From JBGOUJ01 sp041477005 (GTDB lineage Bacteria > Acidobacteriota > Terriglobia > Bryobacterales > JACQDG01), in contig JBGOUJ010000422.1 in the NCBI GenBank assembly GCA_041477005.1, positions 1 to 6,934 of the forward strand: a DNA stretch of 6,934 bases, given 5' to 3'. Made by a program: the position numbers and the translations under genes. Shown here in pieces: positions 1 to 5,979 of the stretch; the first letter of the stretch is position 1, and every line of letters begins with the position of its first letter. The notes beneath the pieces were generated by a model. The model was not told where the DNA came from, ran no database searches, and saw nothing but the letters and a program-made list of their open reading frames with translations.

Positions 1-75
1 ATCCGGCGCGCGACGCTGAAGGTGATCCAACCATGCCATTTAGAGGGCGCCGGTGGCTGGAGCTTCGCCTCCTGG

Positions 76-112
76 TGTTCGGTTCTGGGACGGAGTTACC
101 CGGAATCGCACA
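76..112. promoter_or_regulatory. Pair of 17-bp dyads, candidate activator-binding sites (copy 1)
   Basis: Two imperfect dyads of the form 5 bp, 7-bp spacer, 5 bp lie here. One is 76-92 (minus strand CGTCCCAGAACCGAACA) and the other 96-112 (plus strand TTACCCGGAATCGCACA). Both fit the pattern nnnCCnnAAnCGnACA, which the two dyads at 2505-2542 also fit. The 25 bp at 73-97 match the reverse complement of 2521-2545 at 21 positions. Centre-to-centre spacing is 20 bp, about two helical turns. The pair lies just past the stop of the ABC ATPase gene, so it may belong to a gene left of the window. Binding by a sigma-54 activator is inferred from copy 2, which sits upstream of a sigma-54 promoter. Confidence 0.5.
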
Positions 113-121
113 GCGCACAGC

Positions 122-787
122 TCAGTCGGTCGCGATCCAGCCGTCTTGCAACTTGATGATGCGGCTGCCGTAGGAGGCGTTTCTCTCGGAGTGGGTCACC
201 TGAATGATCGTGGCGCCGGCGTCGTTCAGCCTCTTGAACATCTCCATGATTTCCTGGCCCTGGCTGGAGTGCAGGTTGCCGGTGGGCTCGTCGGCCAGGA
301 TGATCTTGGGGCTGGAGACCATGGCGCGGGCCACGGCCACGAGCTGCTGCTGGCCGCCGGAGAGCTGATTGGGGTAGAGGTCCTTCTTGCCGACGATCTG
401 AAACCGGTCCAGGATGTCGCACACGATGCTGTCGCGCTCCGACTTCCGGATGTCCCGGTAGGAGAGCGGGATATCGAGGTTCTCGTAGACCGTCAGGTTG
501 TCCAGCAGGTGATAGCTCTGGAAGACGAAGCCGATGTATTTCTTGTACAGATCGCTGCGCTCTTTCTTGCCCAGCTTGTGGATCGGCTGGTCCGCGAAGT
601 AATACTCGCCGCTCCAAGCGCTGTCGTGCATGCCGAGCACGTGCAGCAGCGTGGATTTGCCGGCGCCGGAAGGCCCCATGATGGAAACGAATTCGCCTTC
701 CTTGATGGCGATGGTGATGCGGCGCAGGACAAAGGTCTTGGTGACGCCTTGCTGGTAAAATTTCTCGACGTTTCGCAGCTCGATCAT
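122..787 (-). CDS. MacB/LolD-class ABC transporter ATP-binding protein (orphan, no permease in window)
   Basis: ATPase subunit of a type VII (MacB/LolCDE-like) ABC system, which would power an FtsX-fold permease at the inner membrane from the cytoplasm. With the ATG at 787 it has 221 residues, normal for the family, and begins MIELRNVEKFYQQG. A TTG at 796 would add MDP and is less likely. Walker A is GPSGAGKST (38-46), the Q-loop Gln is 90, the signature LSGGQQQ is at 142-148, Walker B is IILADEP (162-168) with catalytic Glu167, and the H-loop His is 199. Two departures from the usual text are visible: the residue after the signature is Leu instead of Arg (LSGGQQQLVAVARA), and the D-loop reads GNLHSSQG, with His in place of Asp. 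I recall the His form from Acidobacteriota relatives, so it is probably a subfamily trait. It is third in the ECF sigma-FecR operon, 42 bp after the FecR gene, with no clear Shine-Dalgarno sequence. Its substrate and permease are unknown. Confidence 0.93.
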   Translation of the reverse strand: MIELRNVEKFYQQGVTKTFVLRRITIAIKEGEFVSIMGPSGAGKSTLLHVLGMHDSAWSGEYYFADQPIHKLGKKERSDLYKKYIGFVFQSYHLLDNLTVYENLDIPLSYRDIRKSERDSIVCDILDRFQIVGKKDLYPNQLSGGQQQLVAVARAMVSSPKIILADEPTGNLHSSQGQEIMEMFKRLNDAGATIIQVTHSERNASYGSRIIKLQDGWIATD

Positions 788-829
788 AGGGTCCAAACTA
801 GCAGGCCGGTCCGAGGCTCCGCAACCTTG

Positions 830-1849
830 CTATTTGCCCGGGTAAGGCCCCTTCCACAGACGCCACCAACTGGCTTCGCCCAGCCCCAGCGAATCCCACC
901 AGAGGTCGAGGGCGCGCTTGTCGAGGCCCAGCGCCGCCTCCCGGGTGACGCCCGTGGGCAGCGGCGCCAGCGCCGCCAGGCGGTCGTAGACCTTACTGCG
1001 TTCGGCATGGTTCACGCGGGCGAGCAGGTGCCACAGGGTCAGGGCATCCTGCGGGCGCGCCGCATCGAGCACGGCATCGAGCAAAGCCGCGCGGTCGGCG
1101 GTCCCGGCCGCCTCGAAGTCCAGCTTGGAGAGCGCACCGCGCAAAGCCTCCGGGGCGTCCTCAAAGTACGGCGTGCCCGGGCCAACCCCCGGAAGGGTCG
1201 CGCAGGCCGCCCCCGCCGGCACAAAAGACTCACGGCCTTTCCACTCGAAGCCGACCCAGCCGTAGGTCGTGCGCACCAGGCCCGCCCCCGTCTTATCCAC
1301 CTCCAGAGTGTAAGCGCAGCCCAGATCGACGGCCACCGCCGACGGCATCTCGACAAAGAATTGACGCGGCGGCGCCCAAATAGTCGCGTGGATTTTGCCA
1401 CGCTCGAGCGCCATCCGCTGCTCGGTCAGGTGAGCCTTCATCAGCCGCACGCGCGTGTTCGGCTCGATCTCGAGCTGCCCGATGTCGCCAATGTCCATCC
1501 TGGCGCGGGAGCCGGCATCGGTCTCGAGCCATTGGCCGACGGTGAGGCGTCCGCCGTCGCCGATGCGATTGGCGCCGACCAGCGGCCGTCCCTCCACGCT
1601 CGTGACCCGCCAAGCCGCAGTGGGACCACGGGTCGAAACCCAAACGCCGGCCGCCACCAGAAGCATCGCCGCGGCCGCAGCCGGAAGGGGCATCCAGGAA
1701 GAGAGCCGGCGCCGTGGGAATGGAACCGCGCGGGCCGGGAGCCCCGGCGCCTGTCCCCCCCGGTGGCGCAGCCTGCCGAGAAGGGTCTCAAGCCGCTGGA
1801 TCTCGGGGTCCGGCTCGCCGGAGCCGTCCCACAAGTAGTCGTCACGCAT
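830..1849 (-). CDS. FecR-domain membrane protein, putative regulator of the adjacent ECF sigma factor
   Basis: 339 residues. The N-terminal cytoplasmic part (1-50) begins DDYLWDGSGEPDPEI and has a short helix around LETLLGRLRH. One membrane segment follows at about 53-72 (MPLPAAAAAMLLVAAGVWV). A FecR-type beta-rich domain covers about 85-205, with 'GQWLETDAGSRARMDIGDIG' and later 'VEMPSAVAVDLGCAYTLEV'. The C-terminal part (about 225-339) is helical and Trp-rich near the end (DLWWDSLGLGEASWWRLW). FecR proteins classically pass a periplasmic signal to an ECF sigma factor. The 8-nt overlap with the sigma gene supports that role here by inference. No zinc anti-sigma motif (HxxxCxxC) is present. 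The ATG at 1849 is supported by AAGGAGG at 1857-1863, 7 bp upstream, so translation is efficient and probably coupled to the sigma gene. No TonB receptor gene is nearby, so this need not be iron signalling. Confidence 0.85.
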   Translation of the reverse strand: MRDDYLWDGSGEPDPEIQRLETLLGRLRHRGGQAPGLPARAVPFPRRRLSSWMPLPAAAAAMLLVAAGVWVSTRGPTAAWRVTSVEGRPLVGANRIGDGGRLTVGQWLETDAGSRARMDIGDIGQLEIEPNTRVRLMKAHLTEQRMALERGKIHATIWAPPRQFFVEMPSAVAVDLGCAYTLEVDKTGAGLVRTTYGWVGFEWKGRESFVPAGAACATLPGVGPGTPYFEDAPEALRGALSKLDFEAAGTADRAALLDAVLDAARPQDALTLWHLLARVNHAERSKVYDRLAALAPLPTGVTREAALGLDKRALDLWWDSLGLGEASWWRLWKGPYPGK

Positions 1850-2363
1850 CGGCTTCCCTCCTTCCCAGTTTCTCGCGAAGCAGCTTCATTCCACGATGCA
1901 GGTTCACGCGCACCGAGGCCGGGGTCAGGCCGGTGCGCTCGGCGATCTCCGGCCCGCTCATGCCCTCCACCAGCCGCAAGATCATGGTCTCCCGATAGAC
2001 TTCCGGCAGCGACCGGATCAGCGCCAAAGCCTCCAAGGCCTCGGCCTCCGGCGGATCCTCCGTGACCAGGTTTTCGGGCAGCTCGGTCATCTCGGCCGAG
2101 CGGCGGTGATAGTCGTGGGCGCGGTTGCGGGCAATCATGGCCAGCCAGCCGCCGAAAGCGGCGGCGTCGCGCAGGGTCGAGAGGCGCGATAGGGCCGACA
2201 AGAAGACGTCCTGGACCAGGTCGTCCACCTCGGCGCGCGGCACCCGAGCCAGCAGGATCCCGTGCACCATCCGCCCGTAAGCGTGGTAGAGCCGCGCAAA
2301 GGCGGCCCGGTCCCCGCCGCGAGCCGCTTCCACCAGCGGGGCATCATCCGAGGTTGCGGTCAT
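1842..2363 (-). CDS. ECF-type RNA polymerase sigma factor (sigma-70 family)
   Basis: 173 residues from the ATG at 2363. It carries the two domains of group 4 sigma factors. Sigma-2 spans about 7-88, with AFARLYHAYGRMVHGI, the core-binding segment DDLVQDVF (47-54) and GGWLAMIARNRAHDYHRR (71-88). A short acidic linker (about 89-112) follows. Sigma-4 spans about 113-167, with SLPEVYRETMILRLVEGMS and the helix-turn-helix IAERTGLTPASVRVNLHRG. Starts at GTG 2378 or GTG 2420 would add 5 or 19 residues that look non-conserved. None of the three starts has a clear ribosome-binding site, so the N-terminus is uncertain. It is first in the operon with the FecR-domain protein and the ABC ATPase, and divergent from the adaptor gene at 2655. 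ECF factors often autoregulate, but I could not identify a convincing matching promoter in the divergent region. Confidence 0.92.
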   Translation of the reverse strand: MTATSDDAPLVEAARGGDRAAFARLYHAYGRMVHGILLARVPRAEVDDLVQDVFLSALSRLSTLRDAAAFGGWLAMIARNRAHDYHRRSAEMTELPENLVTEDPPEAEALEALALIRSLPEVYRETMILRLVEGMSGPEIAERTGLTPASVRVNLHRGMKLLREKLGRREADA

Positions 2364-2504
2364 CGGCGGCGCCGTCACCGGACGCCAACGCCTGATCCCA
2401 AGGCCAAGGGCTGTCTCCACGGAAAGAATCCCATACCCTACGATAACGACGCTGCCCGGCGCGAGGTGTTAACCGGGCAGATCGGGCCCACGATCCACGT
2501 TTTA

Positions 2505-2542
2505 CGTTCCTCAAACGCACAATTCGGTCCCAAAACCGGACA
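2505..2542. promoter_or_regulatory. Pair of 17-bp dyads upstream of the sigma-54 promoter, candidate enhancer (copy 2)
   Basis: Two tandem sites lie on the plus strand: 2505-2521 (CGTTCCTCAAACGCACA) and 2526-2542 (GGTCCCAAAACCGGACA). They agree at 11 of 17 positions and are 21 bp apart centre to centre. The second contains GTCC, 7 bp, GGAC as a perfect dyad and matches the left-edge site 76-92 at 14 of 17 positions on the opposite strand. Their centres lie about 85 and 106 bp upstream of the GG of the -24 element at 2618. That is a normal distance for bacterial enhancer-binding proteins, which use tandem dyads and DNA looping. The identity of the activator is unknown, and none is encoded in the window. 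Confidence 0.6.
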
Positions 2543-2553
2543 CCACCGGGTGG
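2543..2553. repeat. Short perfect palindrome next to the candidate enhancer
   Basis: CCACC-G-GGTGG is a perfect 5-bp inverted repeat directly abutting the dyad 2526-2542. GGGTGGC is also repeated directly at 2548-2554 and 2556-2562. It may be an extra protein-binding site between the enhancer and the promoter. In DNA this GC-rich a palindrome of this size can arise by chance. Confidence 0.3.
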
Positions 2554-2617
2554 CTGGGTGGCCGCCCCAAGACCTTTTCGGTATCGATTCGTCAAATACC
2601 TGGGAGTAAAATAGGGT

Positions 2618-2632
2618 TGGCACGCCACTTGC
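2618..2632 (+). promoter_or_regulatory. Sigma-54 (RpoN) promoter of the adaptor-ATPase unit
   Basis: TGGCACG (2618-2624), four bases, TTGC (2629-2632). This matches the sigma-54 consensus TGGCACG-N4-TTGC throughout, with exactly 10 bp between the invariant GG and GC. The predicted transcription start is about 12 bp after the GC, near 2644, only some 11 bp before the ATG at 2655. Transcription from such promoters requires an ATP-dependent activator, and candidate binding sites lie at 2505-2542. Confidence 0.85.
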
Positions 2633-2641
2633 CCACCGATT

Positions 2642-2649
2642 AGGGAGGA
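2642..2649 (+). promoter_or_regulatory. Strong ribosome-binding site overlapping the predicted transcription start
   Basis: AGGGAGGA lies 5 bp before the ATG at 2655 and fixes that start. The sigma-54 start predicted at about 2644 falls within it, so the transcript would begin inside the Shine-Dalgarno sequence yet still keep GAGGA. Confidence 0.8.
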
Positions 2650-2654
2650 TTCTC

Positions 2655-3944
2655 ATGGATATCCCTCGCAAAGGGGCAGCTCGCAACCGTCTGATCCGCC
2701 GCATCGTCTTCGCCGTCATCGTGCTGGCTGCCATACCTCTGATCACGCTGGGCCTTTCGCGGCTCAAGCCGGCCGCTCCGACCGTCGAAGGGAGCACCGT
2801 GTGGCCTGACACGGTCAAACGCGGGCCGATGCTCCGCCAGGTGCGGGGCCTGGGGAAACTCGCCCCGGAGGAGGTCCTCTGGATCCCGGCGACTACAGAT
2901 GGCCGCGTAGAGCGCATCTACGTCCAGCCGGGGACCGAGGTCAAGCCCGACACGATCCTGATGGATCTGAACAACCCCGACCTGCAAAACCAGTTGGTAT
3001 CCGCCGAGTACGACTTGAAGTCCGCCGAGGCCAACTACATAAACTTGAAAGTGACCCTCGAAAGCAGCCGCCTGACTCAGGTGGCCGTCAGCACCAAGTC
3101 CAAGTCCGACCACCACCAGGCCGAGCTGAGGGCGCAGTCGGACGCGGAACTGTTCAAGCTGGGGCTGAAGCCGGACCTGGACGCGAAGCTCTCCCGAGTT
3201 ACCGCCGACGAGTTGAACAACCAGCAGAAGATCGAGCAACAGCGTCTGGACATCAGTGCCGAATCCATTAAGGCGCAACTGGACGCGCAAAAGGTGCTGG
3301 TCGAGCAAAAGAAGGCCGCCTACGAGCTAAAGAAAAACCAGGTGGGTGATTTGAAGGTTCGCGCCGGGACCGTCGGCGTGCTGGTGCAGTTGGGCGCCGG
3401 GTTGGCCCCCGGGGCCACGACCCCTACCACGCTCGAAGTGGGCCAAAAGGTGATCGCCGGGGCGATCCTGGCGAAAGTGGTTCAGCCTTGGAAGCTCAAA
3501 GCCGAGCTACAGATCCAGGAGACCCAGGCCAAGGACATTCTGCTCGGACAGAAGGCCGATGTCGATACCCGCAACGGCATCATTCCGGGCAAGGTGATGC
3601 GCATCGATCCGGCCGCGGTGAATGGCACCGTGACGGTGGACGTGAAGCTGCTGGGGAGCCTGCCGAACGGCGCCCGGCCCGACTTGAGCGTGGACGGTAC
3701 AATTGAGCTCGAGAAGCTGGACAACGTTCTCTTCGTCGGACGGCCCGTATTCGGCCAGCAGGACAGCCAGGTAACGCTGTTCAAGTACGACCCCGACGGC
3801 AAGGGGGCGGCCCGGGTGCAGGTGAAGTTCGGGCGAGCCTCCGTCAGTACGATCGAGATTCTGGAAGGCTTGAGGGAAGGCGACCGGGTGATCCTGTCGG
3901 ATATGTCCGCCATGGACGCCCATGATCGCATTCGCTTGAATTAA
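2655..3944 (+). CDS. HlyD/RND-family periplasmic adaptor (membrane fusion protein) of a MacAB-type exporter
   Basis: 429 residues, anchored in the inner membrane and extending through the periplasm to link an ABC permease to an outer-membrane channel. The basic N-terminus (RKGAARNRLIRR) precedes one membrane segment at about 16-35. The first half of the lipoyl/barrel-sandwich domain is at about 75-110 (GRVERIYVQPGTEVKPDTIL). A long helical hairpin rich in Lys, Gln and Glu covers about 105-230. The second lipoyl half is at about 232-272 (LKVRAGTVGVLVQLGAG, VGQKVIAGAILAKV). A beta-barrel region follows at about 278-352 and a membrane-proximal domain at about 355-428 (KFGRASVSTIEILEGLREGD). The length is typical. 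The start is set by the strong Shine-Dalgarno sequence at 2642-2649. It is the first gene after the sigma-54 promoter, with the ATPase 18 bp downstream. The permease expected next is a wreck (4671-4879), so the adaptor may be idle or may serve another permease. Confidence 0.92.
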   Translation: MDIPRKGAARNRLIRRIVFAVIVLAAIPLITLGLSRLKPAAPTVEGSTVWPDTVKRGPMLRQVRGLGKLAPEEVLWIPATTDGRVERIYVQPGTEVKPDTILMDLNNPDLQNQLVSAEYDLKSAEANYINLKVTLESSRLTQVAVSTKSKSDHHQAELRAQSDAELFKLGLKPDLDAKLSRVTADELNNQQKIEQQRLDISAESIKAQLDAQKVLVEQKKAAYELKKNQVGDLKVRAGTVGVLVQLGAGLAPGATTPTTLEVGQKVIAGAILAKVVQPWKLKAELQIQETQAKDILLGQKADVDTRNGIIPGKVMRIDPAAVNGTVTVDVKLLGSLPNGARPDLSVDGTIELEKLDNVLFVGRPVFGQQDSQVTLFKYDPDGKGAARVQVKFGRASVSTIEILEGLREGDRVILSDMSAMDAHDRIRLN

Positions 3945-3962
3945 AGGGGGGGGCAAGGAGAG

Positions 3963-4667
<705 letters not shown>

Positions 4668-4670
4668 CAG

Positions 4671-4879
4671 ATGCTTCAGGATGCTCGTTACGGCTCAGCG
4701 GGGGGACCTCTGGGGGCGGCGAGCCGGAGCGTGTGCAGGGCTTTCGCGTCGCGGGCGAGTTCTTCGAGGCGCTCTGCGAAAAGCCGGCGCTGGGTCGCAC
4801 CTTCGCGCAACTGGCGCGCGTTTCGGCTCGGGCCAAGGAAATGGCCGTGCGCGCCGCCCTCGGCGCCGGCCGCCGGCAG
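4671..4879 (+). pseudogene. Collapsed MacB-type permease (ADOP-like), three surviving fragments
   Basis: Three islands resemble successive parts of an acidobacterial ADOP/MacB permease, normally about 800 residues. Island 1 (4671-4694) reads MLQDARYG, the standard start of this family, 3 bp after the ATPase stop. Island 2 (about 4718-4804), in a different frame, reads GEPERVQGFRVAGEFF then KPALGRTF, like the periplasmic (MacB-PCD) region. Island 3 (about 4811-4879), in the same frame as island 2, reads LARVSARAKEMAVRAALGAG, like the segment after the second membrane helix of the FtsX domain. The sequence between islands is missing. From family knowledge, roughly 100 codons are lost before island 2, about 150 before island 3, and everything after it. 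No membrane helix survives. A frame running to the TGA at 4979-4981 stays open but cannot make a permease. The assignment is by recognised wording and order, not by alignment. Confidence 0.8.
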
Positions 4880-4892
4880 TGCTCCGTGGGTT

Positions 4893-4908
4893 TGGCATAC
4901 TGCTTGCT
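4893..4908 (+). promoter_or_regulatory. Sigma-54 promoter upstream of the TPR-like gene
   Basis: TGGCATA (4893-4899), CTGC, TTGCT (4904-4908), with the invariant GG and GC exactly 10 bp apart. It differs from the TGGCACG-N4-TTGCW consensus only in the last two bases of the -24 block. The predicted start is near 4919, giving a leader of about 133 nt before the ATG at 5052. The promoter begins 14 bp after the last permease island. No dyad pair like those at 76-112 and 2505-2542 was found in the 200 bp upstream, so any activator site is unidentified. Confidence 0.75.
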
Positions 4909-4942
4909 TGCCGATGAGTGGCTCTCTATCAAAGAGGGATCG

Positions 4943-4981
4943 ATGTCCGGGCAAGAACGACGCCGCGTCGAATGCCTCTGA
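4943..4981 (+). CDS. Possible 12-codon leader ORF
   Basis: ATG to TGA encodes MSGQERRRVECL. GAGGG at 4934-4938 is 4 bp upstream. It lies inside the leader predicted from the sigma-54 promoter at 4893-4908, and its stop falls within the palindrome 4971-4987. A leader peptide that couples translation to a downstream hairpin is possible, but a frame this short occurs often by chance, and the codon content gives no independent support. Confidence 0.25.
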   Translation: MSGQERRRVECL

Positions 4982-4987
4982 GGCATT
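4971..4987. repeat. Perfect 17-bp palindrome in the leader of the TPR-like gene
   Basis: AATGCCTC-T-GAGGCATT has 8-bp arms about one central base. As RNA it could form a hairpin of about 7 bp with a 3-nt loop. No run of T follows (GATCCTGG), so it is not a standard intrinsic terminator. A protein-binding operator or a leader hairpin is more likely. It lies 65 bp before the ATG at 5052. Confidence 0.55.
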
Positions 4988-5051
4988 GATCCTGGAGTAG
5001 CTCAAGGTGGTGGTCTGCCACTGTCAGCGTGCTGGGGGATAGGAGGTTGCC

Positions 5052-5969
5052 ATGAACCTGCCCTTAGTGAGCTTCGGGGTTCTTCTCATCGTAGGACCCA
5101 CTATCAACGTCCGCAACGATCTGGAGAATGCATTCCAAAGCCTCAAAGAGGCAACAGAGTCGAAGAAAGACGCCGCCGAGGTGAAAGAACTGGCGGCGAA
5201 AACGTGCGCTCTGGCGCGCCAAGTGCTCTCCGCGCCCGGGCCCGAGAGCGACACAGAAACGGAAGCCTGGACCAAGCTCGTCGCCTATACGCGCGAGGTC
5301 GAGTTGTACACCGAATACGCGTTGTTTGCCACCGCCATCCAGGCTCCGCCCAAAGCGACTGTGGACCTGCTGTCCACACTCGAGCAGCAGAACCCCAAGA
5401 GCAAGTACCTCGATGAAACCTATTCCCGGTACTTCCTGGCGCTGAACCAGACGGGTGCGGCGTCCAGGATCCCAGCCGTCGCGGAAAAGGCCATCGCGTA
5501 CTTTCCCAACAACGAGGACTTGCTGCTAGTGCTGGCCGACACGGCGATCAGCCGCAACCAGAACGACCGTGCGCTCGGCTACGCCAAGCGCCTGCTGGCA
5601 GTGCTCAGCAAGCACCCGAAGCCCGAAGGCCTTTCGCCTGCCGACTGGGATCGGAAGCGGAGCGCGGCTCTGGGACACGGCCACTGGATCGCCGGCCTCG
5701 TTTACAGCGAAAAGGCCCAGTACTACCTGGCCGATTCAGAACTGCGGGCGGCGCTGCCTCTTATCAAAGCCAACGAAGGGATGATGGGCCCCGCGCTGTT
5801 CCATCTTGGCCTGGCGAATTACCAGCTCGGCAAGATGATGATGAACAAGGCGATGGTGCTCCAAGGCGCAAAGTTCAGCGAGCAAGCGGCTGCCATCAAT
5901 GGTCCGCTCTCGCAGCAGGCCTGGCACAACGCGCTGGTAATGAAAACCGAGGCCGGGAATATGCGCTAG
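5052..5969 (+). CDS. TPR-like repeat protein of unknown function
   Basis: 305 residues, almost entirely helical by composition. Helical-hairpin (TPR-like) units can be seen around 135-190 (AVAEKAIAYFPNNEDLLLVLADTAI, then RALGYAKRLLAVL), 205-240 (GHWIAGLVYSEK with DSELRAALPLI) and 243-282 (GPALFHLGLANYQLGK with GAKFSEQAAAI). It resembles tetratricopeptide hypothetical proteins I associate with Bryobacterales, and I cannot name a function. The N-terminus MNLPLVSFGVLLIVG is hydrophobic and could be a secretion signal. It has no basic residue before the hydrophobic stretch, which is short, so export is doubtful. The start is firm: AGGAGG at 5041-5046 lies 5 bp upstream, and an in-frame TAG at 5040-5042 rules out a longer protein. 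It is preceded by a sigma-54 promoter and converges with the slipin gene, with a gap of 3 bp. Confidence 0.85.
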   Translation: MNLPLVSFGVLLIVGPTINVRNDLENAFQSLKEATESKKDAAEVKELAAKTCALARQVLSAPGPESDTETEAWTKLVAYTREVELYTEYALFATAIQAPPKATVDLLSTLEQQNPKSKYLDETYSRYFLALNQTGAASRIPAVAEKAIAYFPNNEDLLLVLADTAISRNQNDRALGYAKRLLAVLSKHPKPEGLSPADWDRKRSAALGHGHWIAGLVYSEKAQYYLADSELRAALPLIKANEGMMGPALFHLGLANYQLGKMMMNKAMVLQGAKFSEQAAAINGPLSQQAWHNALVMKTEAGNMR

Positions 5970-5979
5970 CTACTAGCGC
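5963..5979. repeat. Inverted repeat holding both convergent stop codons
   Basis: GCGCTAG-CTA-CTAGCGC has perfect 7-bp arms with a 3-bp loop. The left arm ends with the TAG of the TPR-like gene and the right arm carries the TAG of the slipin gene on the other strand. Each transcript would form the same hairpin at its stop codon. No T-tract follows on either side, so a bidirectional terminator role is only possible, not shown. Confidence 0.5.

Noticed and set aside
24..38. Possible minus-strand sigma-54 promoter (TGGCATG at 38-32)
   Set aside because: The -24 block is good, but the expected -12 position reads GATC instead of TTGC, so the promoter is not supported.
53..2065. Long open frame of 670 codons on the plus strand
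   Set aside because: It runs antisense across three well-supported minus-strand genes, is rich in Arg, Pro, Gly and Ala, and shows no domain. Such frames are common opposite GC-rich genes.
2490..2521. ECF-type promoter (GGAAC on the minus strand at 2510-2506) for the sigma operon
   Set aside because: No good -10 block at 16-17 bp spacing, and the GGAAC is part of a dyad already described.
2640..3308. Open frame of 222 codons on the minus strand
   Set aside because: It is antisense to the adaptor gene, with low-complexity Leu/Gln/Val-rich content that mirrors the coding strand.
4944..4960. TGTCCGG half-site resembling the dyads
   Set aside because: Only the first half matches. The second half does not, and there is no paired site at 20-21 bp.
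4914..5000. 28-codon frame beginning MSGSLSKRDR
   Set aside because: Its ATG lies upstream of the transcription start predicted near 4919, and it has no ribosome-binding site.
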